Source: Botryotinia globosa (Eukaryota > Ascomycota > Leotiomycetes > Helotiales > Sclerotiniaceae). Taken from it: DNA of 64,000 nt. Each line of letters starts with the position of its first letter. The stretch's first letter is position 1. Positions 33,509 to 45,948 of the stretch are shown here, in pieces. The notes below the pieces were generated by a model, which saw only the letters and a program-made list of their open reading frames with translations, did not search any database and was not told where the DNA came from. Location of the stretch: assembly GCA_014898425.1 (NCBI GenBank), contig RCSZ01000011.1, positions 1,796,501 through 1,860,500 of the forward strand, read 5' to 3'. Position numbers and translations under genes: made by a program.

Positions 33509-34478
33509 TCCGATAATTGTGATTATTCGAGATGGAAAGTGGATTTCTGCGAATACCTACAATCAAAAAGATGGCTGAAGATGGGTGGCGTTGCGTGGAG
33601 GCAGGTAATTAATTAATCACAAGTGGTTGAGAAGAGGATGGTAGTTTCCCGAATAATTTGCGGATGAAAGCAGGAGGATGATTATTTGTCGATGTTGTTG
33701 ATATTATTATGAGGAAGGCTACATTGTAGCCTTACTAGTGCCTCCTCGCTAGTAAATAAAGTTGAACTATCACTTGAACTTCGTAATATAGACTTGTGCG
33801 TTGTGTATGAATTGTAGGGCAGTAAATGTCCTTCTCGCCTTGCTCTTACAAATGGATATGTGCTAAAGTTTTGTAAGGGAGCAGATCAAATGAGAGTACA
33901 TCAAATTATGGTGATCACATTGAAATGGGCCAAGCTGTTAGATCTTCATACAGGATACAATTCGAAACGGAAAAATGAAGTAACAAGATACAGGACTGGA
34001 CTATTAATCTAATTGTAGAATAAATTAGATAATTGTTGTAAATATTACTAAAGATGATTTATAAACCCTTTGAGAGAATGTGGAGAAGAACTATATAATG
34101 CAATCTATGGTTTGAAATTAATATGGAATTATACAACAACTATATACAGATTCGATAGATGATTGGTATGATTGATATCATATATCTTAATAGTATTGCA
34201 TCCCAGTGTTTTGGAAATATAGAAATTTTAAGAATGAGTATTTAACGAAAACTCCTAAAATCAAATCACTACTTCAAAGATCTTATAAATATTTTTTTTT
34301 TTGGATAAGAAGAAAATTCTAGGGAATTCTAGTATGCATTGAATAATCTTGTTTATCTGTCATAAATGAAGGAAAGCCAAATATTTATATAAAAGAGTTT
34401 TTGAAAAGGTTTCGTATGGAATTTTGATAATCTAGATTTGTGGTATCTGGAACTGAGTGACATCGTATGAACCCTTGC
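33509..34478. other. Intergenic region, no gene seen
   Basis: About 970 bp of moderately AT-rich sequence between the chromodomain gene and the 2EXR pseudogene. I see nothing further in it. Confidence 0.4.
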
Positions 34479-35335
34479 TTAACCCTCAACAGCCGAAACA
34501 GGTTGAATCTCACGAATTGAAGGCGAGTTGGTGATAAATTCAGGTGTCAACTGTCGACTAATTTCCTGAGTCAAAAAGGTGTCTCTGTTCATCCTCATTG
34601 CCTCCGTCCCCTTTCAGTTCAAAGACCAACCTATTGCTGTCTAAAATAAAAGTACATGATGGTAAGCTCGCACACTCTCATCGCGACTGCACATACAAAT
34701 CATCATCAACAGGTCGTAAGTTCAGTGGCTTTTTGATAATAACATACAGTGCTTCGATTCTATAATGATCAGATAATCCGTTGGATGTTGCCATGACGGA
34801 GTAAGCTTCAAGCCCCGATTCTATCACAGCTAAACGCTTAACTTCATTGAATATTCCACGAGTTAGATTAATCATGTCTTCCTCAGAAGATCGATTATGA
34901 GGTTCCATGAAAAAATTCTACCCTTCAGTAGCAGGTAAATAAAGTATATCCCTAACGGGGTTAAAAGGAAAAGATAAGCGTGGGCAAATTGGATCTCCGC
35001 ATATTTCGATACCATGACTGTGTGCCCAAATGAGGGTGATTTTTCGAGCCTCATGGTTCACAAATAAGAGAGGTGTCTGAACGTGGATATTGTCAAGAAG
35101 ATCGTGGCGAAATTCCAAGTTCTGTTCAGATCATCAGTGCTGGACTGTTCACTAACTCCGTCGTAGTAACCTGGGTCAGATTAGGTAAGATTCGGGGTTG
35201 CCAACATCCTCTTTTGTAGAAGTAGAGCGCTGGAGGTAATACAGAGGGAAGAGAATCTTGCCATATTTTAGTGCGTAATTCAGGAGCGAGGCTGGAGAAG
35301 AGGGGAAATGTGGAAGGTGAGGTTGTTGCTGTCAT
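34479..35335 (-). pseudogene. 2EXR-domain protein, multiply frameshifted
   Basis: Minus strand. The start reads FPLFSSLAPELRTKIWQDSL, the 2EXR signature (F..F..LPPELR..IW), then FYKRGCWQPR. The family continues with a SDPGYYDG-type acidic linker in a second frame, then EFRHDLLDNIHVQTPLLFVN and FNPVRDILYLP in a third. Breaks: a one-base slip at about 35171-35186, another at about 35114-35128, TAG at 34918-34920 (EG-*-NFF, expected W, TGG to TAG), TGA at 34678-34680, and a further slip near 34595-34612. The final in-frame piece ends at 34479 (PVSAVEG). With all breaks bridged by eye, the order of blocks is that of a normal 2EXR protein. 2EXR proteins are abundant in Leotiomycetes and of unknown function. 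Confidence 0.75.
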
Positions 35336-36875
35336 GGTGGTTAGGTAACGCGATTCTTTGATGGGCGTCGCTAACCCTAACTAAGCTCTAGCTGTGTATG
35401 CAGCGGCTCTAAGTGCTTTGAATACAACCTGCCTTCGGTGAGATTACTTTACATAGCATTGCAGAAAATGAAACCTCTAAAGAAAGAAGCAACTGGCTTC
35501 CTCTTCCGTTTATTAATATTCTGTATTTATAGGACGTCCGCTAGTACCAAATAAAACTTGTTTGGGATGCTTGTGCCACTGAAGAACAACAACCACAGCC
35601 AAATGAGCAGGATTGTAGATCTAATCGTAAATTCACTAAATACATACTCGAAAACAGAGGATGTTTCCGATTAGTGTCCGGTACCTACCAGCTATATATC
35701 ATATTTTATGAATTCCCAAATTCGAGATAATCTTTAGTCAAGTGAATAAAAGTCCAGGCTAGTGAAGGAGAAGCAATAGATTAGCAGCCATATTTTACCC
35801 ATGAAGTGAGGGAAAAAGGCACCGACAAACTCTGCAGAGACGGAAAAATTCAGGTACTGCAAGCTGCATGGATTTCTTCCAGAAGTCTTAGAAACTTCTG
35901 CATCAATTTCAATCGTTATGATGCCAGATGGTATCACTGTCTAAATTCATACACGTTTCGTCCAAGGAAATACTTTTACCAAGTCTCAGCAAAATTGAAT
36001 GGTGTTATGAGTTGCAAATAATGTCCGTATCCGATTCGGTGGAAAGGTTCCCTGCTAAGCTTTAAGCCATCAGAAGTCGAGGGATTTGAAGGAATGGAAT
36101 GATGGGGGAATTTTTAAGTTAATTGTTTAGACGAGGGCTTGCGATGAAAATTTTACCGAGCATGCTGTGAAGTGAGAATCTCCTTCCGATCGTTCGAGGA
36201 GGGGTGTTGACTTCATCCTCTCCTCCCACAGTGTGATTATATCATCTAGTATTCTCTACACAACAAACTATTGGGGATTGCCCTATCATCTGAACTAGTA
36301 CCGTATAAGAGGTATCCTGGAATGACCGTAGTTGCACCCTCATTCGAACTACGACTGAGAGTATGCTCTACGGTATGTTCATGAAAATTAAGGCCAACAG
36401 CTATCTCATCTCAAGATGGTTTTCTTTGCCAAAATCCACCGTAAAATGGTTATAGCATACCGTGCCTAGTCACGCTCCGAATTTGTGTATCAGAAGATCT
36501 CCTTCGAGACAACTTTCGTTACCTTTTTTTGGTTTCATAGACTGGCGTGAACAGCGCGCTCTTATAAATCAATACACGCCGTACATGATGTGTGCAAATA
36601 CACAGGACCTAGATGAGGATATAAGTGTCTTGCACCACCCACTGCAAAAAATATTCTTCTAATCTTTTACAGAAACATCATTGAACCAAAGTACATTACT
36701 GAAGCTCATTGACAATATACCAATCACTTCGATAGATCTTCGAATAACTCCAAAGTCTACCACTGTTCGTAATCCATCTTCACTCATCCTCCATCAATCT
36801 ACTCCCAGAACTACTCATCCTAAAGATCAGATCTCCAAGCTCTTCTTCATCCTCTTTGCAACCAAATCCTTAGCC
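35336..36875. other. Intergenic region, no gene seen
   Basis: About 1.5 kb of normal composition. The last 160 bp before 36876 are C/T-rich, as in a fungal 5' leader. Short open frames at 35734-35937 and 36462-36662 show no recognisable domain. Confidence 0.4.
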
Positions 36876-37136
36876 ATGCGTCTAAACTACAGCGCCAAGT
36901 ACGAAAACGGCACAGTCGCAACTTATACATCCAAGAACGCTGGAAGAATCACAGACGCAGTCGGGGACAAGATCTTTGCCAATATACAAACATGGTCTGC
37001 TGGTAAATATACCGCTACTCGGAGAGAAGAGCTTAATGTGATCACGGTCAAAAATGTACTTCCGGCGATGAATAAGGGGATAGGTAGTGATCAAGTTAAG
37101 GAGATGCAGAGCATTGTTAACAAGAACATCAAGTAG
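36876..37136 (+). CDS. 86-aa basic hypothetical protein
   Basis: I start at the internal Met (36876; CTTAGCCATGCGTCT) rather than the longer frame from 36681, because the upstream part has the C/T-rich composition of a 5' leader and encodes an unstructured Pro/Ser/Thr stretch. The protein (MRLNYSAKYENGTVATYTSK...) has no signal peptide, TM segment or cysteine and is rich in Asn, Lys and Val, with a probable beta-rich first half and a helical end (PAMNKGIGSDQVKEMQS). No family recognised. No intron is needed. It is an orphan-like small gene between two pseudogenes. Confidence 0.5.
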   Translation: MRLNYSAKYENGTVATYTSKNAGRITDAVGDKIFANIQTWSAGKYTATRREELNVITVKNVLPAMNKGIGSDQVKEMQSIVNKNIK

Positions 37137-37949
37137 AGGAACCGAGTGATGAGCCCCTTGCGTGGCAGAATGGTGTTTGGAGAGTCATACTGATGAATCC
37201 CTCTGAAATCTCGCTTGCACTGTAATAGTCTTGAGGGTATTTTGTGCGCATCAATCGAATTACCTTCCACCCCACAGCATCGAAGCAGCTCCATACTTCA
37301 ACTGCGGGTCTAGTATTCAAAAACTCTTCCTGTATGGACGGATATCCTTTGCATCTGGAAAATGGAATCCTCCTATGTAAAATATTTACTCTATTGAGAA
37401 ATTGTGGAAGCCGTACTTACGGGCATCTATCTGCGAAATTGGCCTGATATACTGGATCAATGTGTTCACGCATCTTTTCATATCTTAGCAGTAGATCAAG
37501 ATTGAACACGATAAATATTACGAGGGAAGGAGGCCAGGCGAGAAGTGCGATAGGTATAAATGAAAGTAGTCTATACAAGAGTTCTGGCCCCTGCTCACTG
37601 CATCTCTGTGACAAATGTGACAAAATCCCTACAAAAATAAGATTTTCCTATATAAATTATTATATTAAATATTTCATTCAAATCTTTATATTTTCTTTTT
37701 TAAAAAATTGAAAATAATAAATAATTAGAATCAAGATATAAAGAATTATTTGAAATATTTATTATTATTTTTATTGAATAGTTATATAGTATTGAAATCG
37801 ATTTTTTTCAAAAATTCTAACATGTAACATTTTTCCTATATAAAATAAGCGAGTTTTCATTAAAATTTTCAATTTTCAATTTTAATTCTTTCAAATCCTA
37901 TTTCAAAAATTAGAAAAAAAAGTTCTATTTATTTTTTTATAAAATTTGA
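37137..37949. other. Intergenic region, second half AT-rich
   Basis: 37137-37620 has normal composition; 37620-37950 is very AT-rich repeat-like sequence that abuts the truncated RTA1 pseudogene. No gene supported. Confidence 0.45.
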
Positions 37950-38518
37950 TTAATTACCAATGGATATGATTGTTGCGTCACCGGAAGCTTGGAATCCTGC
38001 TCTCAGAAATTGACTGAAAAAACAAAGTACGTCGATCAGAACGTAAATCTTGGTCAACCATCGTGGACTAACCATCGAATGGTCTTCTGCTGCTAAGGCT
38101 ACGGTAAGTCGTGCGAGTGTCATATAGACCGAAGCTGCAAGAAAGGTAGGCGCGCCGAGAATGAGGATTATTTGCAGGATCCAAGGACCAATATCACTGA
38201 TGTTTTCGTGGCATTTACTCCGTCCATAGTAGCCAAACGTCTCGCCTGCGGCTATTAGCTTATTGAATAGAAAAATCTAGCGGTGTGCAAAAACACTCAT
38301 ATTTTCTGTCTTTCTGGAGTCCATTACTTATATATTCCACCTAGGATAAAACTTATAAAATACCATGACCGCAGTGGAATCATGTAGATTATATGTGCCA
38401 AAGTGAGTAATGCGAAACGAGCCGTGAATCCGTAGGCAGCGGGTTCGGATGGGTTGTAAGTGAAATACACGCCTCCAGTGATGTTTCCCTGTGGAGACTG
38501 GATGAGTGTAATATCCAT
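37950..38518 (-). pseudogene. RTA1-family membrane protein, truncated
   Basis: The N-terminal half of an RTA1-like lipid-translocating exporter. Exon 1 (38329-38518) gives an Asn-glycosylated N-terminus and the TM stretch ...RSWYFISFILGGIY. After a probable intron (GTAATG...GCTAATAG...CCGCAG, 38246-38328), exon 2 continues ETFGYYGRSKC, the RTA1 motif GG..E..GY.GR, then two TM segments and FFSQFLRAGFQASG. The frames across the junction disagree by one base. The coding sequence stops at 37950 after about 160 residues (the family has about 280-350), exactly where AT-rich repeat sequence begins. The promoter side looks normal (C/T-rich leader). Probably truncated by a repeat insertion or deletion. 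Confidence 0.75.
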
Positions 38519-39718
38519 GATGCGTTATTGTTTAAGTTCCTTTTGTCGAAAATAGGCCAGAATTGATTGATAGAAGGTGGTATATGTGGTGATAATGAGA
38601 TAAGATTAAGATGTATAGAATTAGGAAAATGGTAACCTTAAGCAAGGTGGAAGTTAAAAAGAATGAAAAATATAAGGTGTTAGAGCAGAGATAAGGATCT
38701 TGCTATTAAATATCAACTTGCATTGGTGACGGCCCTTACTTACCATTGTGGTCAGCTTATACACAGTACGAGAGTTGGTGATCCACTTATACCCTGACAT
38801 CTGGACCGGGCACTCTAGCCCTACCAATATGATGCCAGATAGCCAGTCAGAGGGGTCATGACTAGCGAGAACGGTTTCGTTAAAATGATGACCAGCACGG
38901 AGACCTAATCGGCTTCTATTTTAGGGCCTTTTGCTGTTCTTGGCTCATCGGCAGTTTGCAAGCGACAGGTTGACGGTCTGTGGGTACAGAAAAATAGATT
39001 TTATTTAATGGACATGATTACCATTGGACCAATCATACTCCTAAAGACTCTGATATTGTTCTAATTATATATTGTATATCTATTCAAACTAGCTCTTTCT
39101 TCTACTATTAAAATCAATTAATAAACACCTATAAATCTAAACCTTTTCAAACCCCTTCTAAAACCACCTATGAACTATTTAATAAATCACCTAATAAATC
39201 ATCTAATCCATCAAATATTTTACATAGATTTTGATTAATCAATTCTACCCTCTTAATATCTAACTTTGAATTCCTAATAAACCCTATCATTAACAACTAA
39301 CCTAACCCTAATTTGTTTATATATAATAAATAAACAATAAAATAATTAACACATTCAATATAATCAAAATGTTTCGAATACTTTGATTAATTAGTTTGAT
39401 AATTCCTAAAACTTATATACAAGTAATTAGAAACTAAAACATCCTAATAAAATTAATACTTAACAAATCTCAATCTAAAACTAAATTAGAAAAATCTTAT
39501 TTTTGCGGGGATTTTATTATATTTGTTACAGGGGTGCGGTGAGCGATGGCCGCAACTCTTACTATAATATTTTTTGTGAATCGTAAAGCTCGAAGAATAC
39601 CATCAAACCACCTCCTCCGTTAGCGATTACAAATAGATTCTTATAGTTAAATACAAATATATGTAGCTTTGGAAACGGTGAGGTAAAGTTCGGAACACAT
39701 TCTAGGCGTGATATCTCT
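38519..39718. other. Intergenic region, partly AT-rich
   Basis: 38519-38990 has normal composition; 38990-39500 is AT-rich; 39510-39718 is a short normal-composition patch flanking the long hAT-like element. No gene seen. Confidence 0.45.
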
Positions 39719-39726
39719 CCACAGAT

Positions 39727-42700
39727 CAGTGTAGGCAATAGTATTTCCCATATTCCGTATACGGGTTAGTTTAATAATACATATCGAATTTTTTTGAAAT
39801 ACATATATATATAATATAGAATTCAATATTATTAAAAATATTCAATATTATTTTAATATTAAATACTATTAATAAAATATAGGAATATAGATTTCTGATT
39901 GATATAGAATAAACTGAAATATATAAATTTGAGATTATTTTTAGATTTTAATAATATTAAATTCTATATTCAATTAAATTATTATTAATTAATAATAAAT
40001 TATTAATATTATCGAATATTTTGATATTTTTGATATATTTGAATATAAATATTGATATTATAATATTATTTTTATAAATTTGATTGTTTTGAAAGTTTTA
40101 AAGATAATTGATAAAATAATGATTTTGTTGAATTTTTTATTATTTAATTATATAAAATCCCTCGATTTTATATAAATAATTATTTATTTTATTACTTTAT
40201 TTTATTTTCAATTTTTTAAAATATTTTTTACTTATATATCTAATACTTTAAATTTTATAGATTCTATTCTTTACAAAGAAAATTTTTAATTTAATTAATT
40301 TCTATCCTTTATTGAAATCTTTATTTAAATCGAATCTATTAAATCTTTATAAAATAATCCTTTTGATTTCGATTCTTCAACTTTATTATTTATATTATTA
40401 TTTAATATCAAAAATTCTAAAATATTTATAAATTTTATAATATTAATAGTTTATTATTGATAAATATAGATTTGGAAATATATACCAAATAAAAATCCTC
40501 AAATAATATATTTTATTAAAAAAAGTAAAATAAAATAGAAATATAATTATTATAAAATTAGATATCTTAAAACAAATAATATTTATATTATATCAATATA
40601 TTTTTGAAGTATATATCAAATTATTGATATTTCAGCTCAAAAAAAGCATTTTTAATATATATAAATTATTATTGAATAAACTTTTTTTAATATATATAAA
40701 ACTATCTCTTTTAAATATAAAAGAATAATTAATATAAAAAAAGATTTTAGTAATTTATTTGAATCTTATATTATTAATTCTCAAACCCTTGAAATTTTTA
40801 TAATTCAATTTTTTATTCGATATTCTTTATTTTTTAATTTTTTTGAATATAATAAATTTCAAACTCTTTTTATTTATTTCAATAAATAATTAAATATTTA
40901 GATTTCTAACTCTTATTATATTATTTTAAAATAAATTATTTGAAATTTCAATAAAAACAAATTCAAAATAAAACAAGAAATATATTCTTCTTATAACAAA
41001 ATTTATATTATTTATAATATTTAAATCTTCTTTAATAAATATAATATTTTTAATATTAAAACTCAATTTATTAATAAAATAGGCAAATTGCAAATTGTTA
41101 TTTTTATATTATAAGAAATTAAAGAATATTATATAAATAAAAATCTTGTAAAATTCCTATTTAATAAAATTAGTAAATAAAGAATTGAAAATAAATTGAA
41201 GTATTTAATAATAAATAATATATCAAATAATAATATTTTATATATTTATCTTTCAAATTATAAATTTTTTATTTTTATTTTTATTTTTATTCTTAATTTT
41301 ATTAATATTTTTATATATTTATTAAATCTCAATAATAAAAATAATATCAAATAAAATCCAATATAAAATAAAATTCAATATAATATATATGATATTAATC
41401 TCTCTACAAAAATATTTTTATTCAAAAATTTTATATCTAAAAATCAAACTTTTGATTTGAATTATAATTTTAAAGCTTTTATATATAATATTAATTTAAT
41501 TTCAAAATTTGACTACAAATATTAAAAAAAAAGAGATATAATAAACAAATATTACAATTTTATTATTAAAATCAGCAATTCCCTTTATTTATTACAATAA
41601 TAAAATAAATTAATAAAAAAACGATTTACAAAAAATAATTCAATTCAATAGAATTTTATTAATAATCTTTTTTTAATATTTCTTATATTCTAAATATATC
41701 ACATATATAAGAAATAATGAATTCGATATTTAAATAAGTTTTTTATAAAATTTGAATTAACAAATAATAATTTTAATCAATTACAAAATATTTATTATTT
41801 TTTAAATACTTTAAAAAATATAACAAAATTCATTAAAAATAATAATATTACTCTTAAAAAAATACTTTCTATAATAAAGTTTTTGTTATAATATTTTAAA
41901 AAAAGAAAGATATAATCTATATTTTTTATTTATATATTCTTTATTTATATATTTTTTATTTTTTATTTTTTTATTTTATATCTCTTTATTTTATATTTTT
42001 TTATTTTATACCTCTTTATTTATTTATTTTATTTATATTTAATTATATTTAGATTATCTATATAAATAACCCATTTTTGGATTTCTATATTAATAATAAA
42101 TAAATAAAATTCAAAAAATATTATTCTATTATTGATAGATTATTATATTATATTACTATTATTATACTAAATCTCTTTTAAAAATAATTATATTTCGAAA
42201 AATCTTGAAAAGAATTTTATTCATTATAAATCGAAAAATAAAAAAATAATATCAAAAGATTTTGAGAAAAATATTATAAACTAAATTTCGAAGATTTATT
42301 TTAATTAATACTCAAAAAAACCTTTTTAAATATACTAATTATATATTTATAAACTAAAAAAGCATTTTATTATTTAATAAATGAATATATAAAATATTTT
42401 ATTACTCTTTCTTTTAAATACATTCAAATTTTTTATAAATAATAGTTTGATTTTACATAATAATAATTATATTCTAATTTAAACAAGATAATATTTGATT
42501 TACTTAATATTTCTAATATATCTATTCCTATCAAATATTTATTCTCTTCTATAAAAATTACTATCATTACAAAACAAAATAAACTTCAAATTGTAATTAT
42601 TGAAAAAATAAAATATTTGAAATTATAATTAGATTTGTATTTATAAATAAAAGATAATATAGAATTTGAGAATTTGAATAAATAAAAAATAGGAATTATT

Positions 42701-42934
42701 TTTTTAAATAATATTTTATTATTATTTCAATTTTATTAGAATTAGTTTTGATTTTAGTATTATCTTTTAAATATTTTTAGATTTTTATATTTTAGTTTTT
42801 CTATATATCTTTGTATATATTTATTTGAATAATATTTATAATAATAAATATTTATTTTTTAATACATACTATCTATTATATCAAAAGCTTTATACACACC
42901 ATTGTAATACTATAGTATACTAATATCTATACTG
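39727..42934 (-). mobile_element. Long (3.2-kb) AT-saturated hAT-type element, RIP-degraded
   Basis: The left end CAGTGTAGGCAATAGTAT matches the terminal repeat of the short hAT MITE at 50371-50837, with a further ~70 bp of sequence similarity running inward. The right end (TAGTATACTAATATCTATACTG) is the inverted repeat with several C-to-T/G-to-A changes. Flanking 8-mers CCACAGAT (39719) and CCATAGAT (42935) are a target duplication differing by one transition. CAGTG ends, 8-bp duplication and 3.2-kb length fit an autonomous hAT transposon. The interior is so AT-rich that no transposase can be read. Confidence 0.6.
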
Positions 42935-42942
42935 CCATAGAT

Positions 42943-44765
42943 AGCTTACTGACGAGCTGTAAAAATTGGCTGAGTCAAAACAGTGTACTTCAAGTTCTTT
43001 ATATCATTTGATTATTATAATGAGATGATAATGTTAATGAAAATAAGATTTCAGGAAAAATAATCAAGCCCAGAAAACGACAACAAAAATCTAAGCCCCG
43101 AAACATGGATGGAATCTCGGCTGATATCTCCCGGCAGTATAATCACTTATTAATTTCCACATCCTCAACGCCATTGCATGTTACTCGAGGAATGAAGCAA
43201 ATTCTTTCTGGAATCTCATCTTCAAAATTTATAGATAATATTTAATGATATAATATGCTTTTGAGAAATATTTATATAGCCAGCTTACAACAGCCTTCTG
43301 GATCATCTAGAAGTGAATCATCCAAGCCCTAGAACTTGATACCGCCCTCCGTTCTAGTTCGTGCTCTCCCTCTTTCTCAGAGTACATCTCATAAATACAT
43401 ATAAACTACATCACGCACTCAGTATACTCCTAATCGGCCATCAGCATTCACGCGCAATATAACAGATGCATGATGTAGGACAATGTTATGCTATAATTAA
43501 GAATCAGCAGCGGGAAGAGGGTGAGAAAATGGGATATCATTTGCATATAGCGTGCACCAAGTGACTATTTCTAATGGGGACGAGTACGGATGTGATGAGT
43601 TATTCGATGAAAGCATAGATTGCTAGCGGTAAAAATGCTACTATGGGATGAATACCTCAGTCTAGTCATAGCAGAAATAAAGCAACAGCCGAGCATAATG
43701 ATAATTAAGCGAATAACAGCAATACTAAGATACCTATAGAAAAACTTACTTATATCGGACTTGGATTTTGAATTAATCAAATCTAATATGAAGAAGATTC
43801 CGATATAAAAAATAATAGTTTAAGCTTTCTACTCAAAATTTATATCCAATTTCAATTTCAAACCTTAATATTTTTGAAAAGATTTTTATATAATCAAAAC
43901 AAATCAAACTTATTAATTTAAAAAAAAGTTTATTTAATCAAGTTTATCACGGAAGGTTATTATTAAAATTTATATTAGATTTATTAAAAAAGTATTTGAT
44001 ATATTAATATATTTAAAAGATTTGACATTCCTATATAAATTTTAAAAAATATAGAAAAAAAGTTTGGTATATTTAAGATTCCAGTATATTCTAGTTCAAT
44101 ATAGCCAAGTTTTTTATACTACTTTCAATCTTATCGGGCTTTTATGATTTGTAACTTCGTTTCTCATGGGAAAGACCTAACTGCTGACCGGAGGCCACTC
44201 AACAACGACAATGGTTCCAAAAAATATTGATACGCCCATCAATCTCAATTTTCAACTCATTCTTCTCGCTACTTTCTATAACGCTCGATTCAAAATAGGG
44301 AGTTTAATAATCCCCCGAAGTGTCAATATCGACATCGTCGTCACCCACCTCTCTCCACAACAAAACAAATAGCAAAAGAAACATACAACAGTGGGGATTC
44401 GCTGGTGGTCACCCACCCAACTACTAATCCACCGATCTGAAGCTTGTGTATGGCAGAGCGGACGGGATGCCCAATTCTCTTCAGTCTATGGTCGTATGTG
44501 TCAAAGTTGGGTCAAAAACAATTTATATCCTAAGGAACATGCGGCTGCCCAGACATAGAAACATCAGACGACTTTCGAATCATGACATCCAAACACTTTA
44601 AGCTTTCACCCGTTTTATTAAGCTAAAGTAACAATGCAAATAATGCTCTTTCAATTTTAGTAAACTCAATCTGACTTTTTTTTATCCTATTTCATGTTTT
44701 TGTCCTCTTTAGCCACTGTGTTTTAGTCTTCAGTCTCCAGCCACCGAGATTAAAGCTGTTGGTTG
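42943..44765. other. Intergenic region, no gene seen
   Basis: Normal-composition stretches (42943-43780, 44130-44765) around an AT-rich patch (43800-44110). Short open frames lack domains. Nothing further could be supported. Confidence 0.4.
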
Positions 44766-45203
44766 TCAGGGGCTCTGGGGATCTTGCAAGCTGCGTGCAT
44801 AAGAGAATTCGCCTGCATCAGAGAAGTCGCGTGGATACAAGAAATCGCTGAAATTACACGCATCGGTATCCTCCAAACTTTTTCTCTGTACACAAAACTC
44901 CTCGTGCGTAATACGGCACCTTTGCTCACGCTTTCCCCCTTCAAATTGACTATCGCAATTGAAGAAGAAGTTGCTGATGCTACCACAGTATCCAATAACC
45001 TTAGCAATTGTGTCCGTAACTTTTATGCGAAACTTTGTGTCTCTCCATTTGTCGTCGAACTGATATTTGTTCCTTTCCAGCTCTTCGATTTGATTTTTCT
45101 CCAAAAATGCGAGGCTTACCAGCCCTGGGTAAAAAACCATGAATTTCGGTCGCAAACGTGACAAGAACTGCTCCATTTCAAACACTGAGGTTTTTCGCAC
45201 CAT
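44766..45203 (-). CDS. Hypothetical 145-aa protein (weak)
   Basis: Single open frame on the minus strand. The first 75 residues look helical (FLSRLRPKFMVFYPGLVSLAF, then a Glu/Arg/Lys-rich segment); the rest is Cys/Asp/Ser-containing without a recognised motif. A GTAAGC donor and an ATATCAG acceptor inside the frame would remove 60 nt without changing phase, so the exact product is uncertain. A Harbinger-type MITE ends 32 bp upstream of the start codon. An overlapping plus-strand frame (44763-45161) is the competing shadow. Low confidence that it is a gene. Confidence 0.3.
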   Translation of the reverse strand: MVRKTSVFEMEQFLSRLRPKFMVFYPGLVSLAFLEKNQIEELERNKYQFDDKWRDTKFRIKVTDTIAKVIGYCGSISNFFFNCDSQFEGGKREQRCRITHEEFCVQRKSLEDTDACNFSDFLYPRDFSDAGEFSYARSLQDPQSP

Positions 45204-45234
45204 AGAATTATGTCAGTATAAACATCGATAGTAA

Positions 45235-45945
45235 GGGCTAGTTTGGATGTACAAATCCGTGCTAAATCTGTTGAATATTTCGTTTTTTTTGAAAGCGGAT
45301 TTTGAATTTATGTTTGGATGTTAAATCGCGGATTCTATCAAATAATCTATATTTCAATGAATTTAGTATATTTTGAGATAGGAAGGGAGTAGATTATTTT
45401 AAAATGATATTAAATAATCTGTATTTTTCAATAAATTTGTATAGGAAAATGAAAGTACAGATTGAAAACAAGGACTAGAAAAAGTAGACTTTATTAAATC
45501 CGCTGAAATAATTCACTCTTTTTATAGGCCTTTATAAACTTTAAAACTTAAAGTTTTAGTAGATAAAATTTAAAGCTATAGTAAATAAAGTCTGAAGTTA
45601 TAATAAATAAAGTTTAAAACTATAAGTTTATTTTGAATTAGAGTTTAATAAAATTATTTTTATATTTGCTTATTCAATTATTCAAATAGTGGTAGTAAAT
45701 TAAAGATTTGAATTACTTTATTTAATTTATATATGTGTTATATTAATTTATATATATGCTATATATATATTCTATTTTCTTTCATTTTAATAAATTTTAT
45801 AATGGATTTGATATACAAATTATAAAATTATAAATTAATAATCTACTCTTTTTGAAACGGATTGTTATTATTGTGGAATCTGTGGTGGTACAAAGAACGA
45901 ATTATTTCAGCGGATTCAGTGTGGATTTTGTATCCAAACTAACCC
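45235..45945. mobile_element. PIF/Harbinger-type MITE with TAA target duplication
   Basis: 711 bp. Ends GGGCTAGTTTGGATGTACAA and, inverted, GGGTTAGTTTGGATACAAAA, matching imperfectly over about 46 bp. TAA flanks both ends (45232-45234 and 45946-45948). GGGN(N)TAGTTTGGA-like ends with a 3-bp TWA duplication are the mark of Tourist/Harbinger elements. The interior is AT-rich and non-coding. Confidence 0.8.
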
Positions 45946-45948
45946 TAA

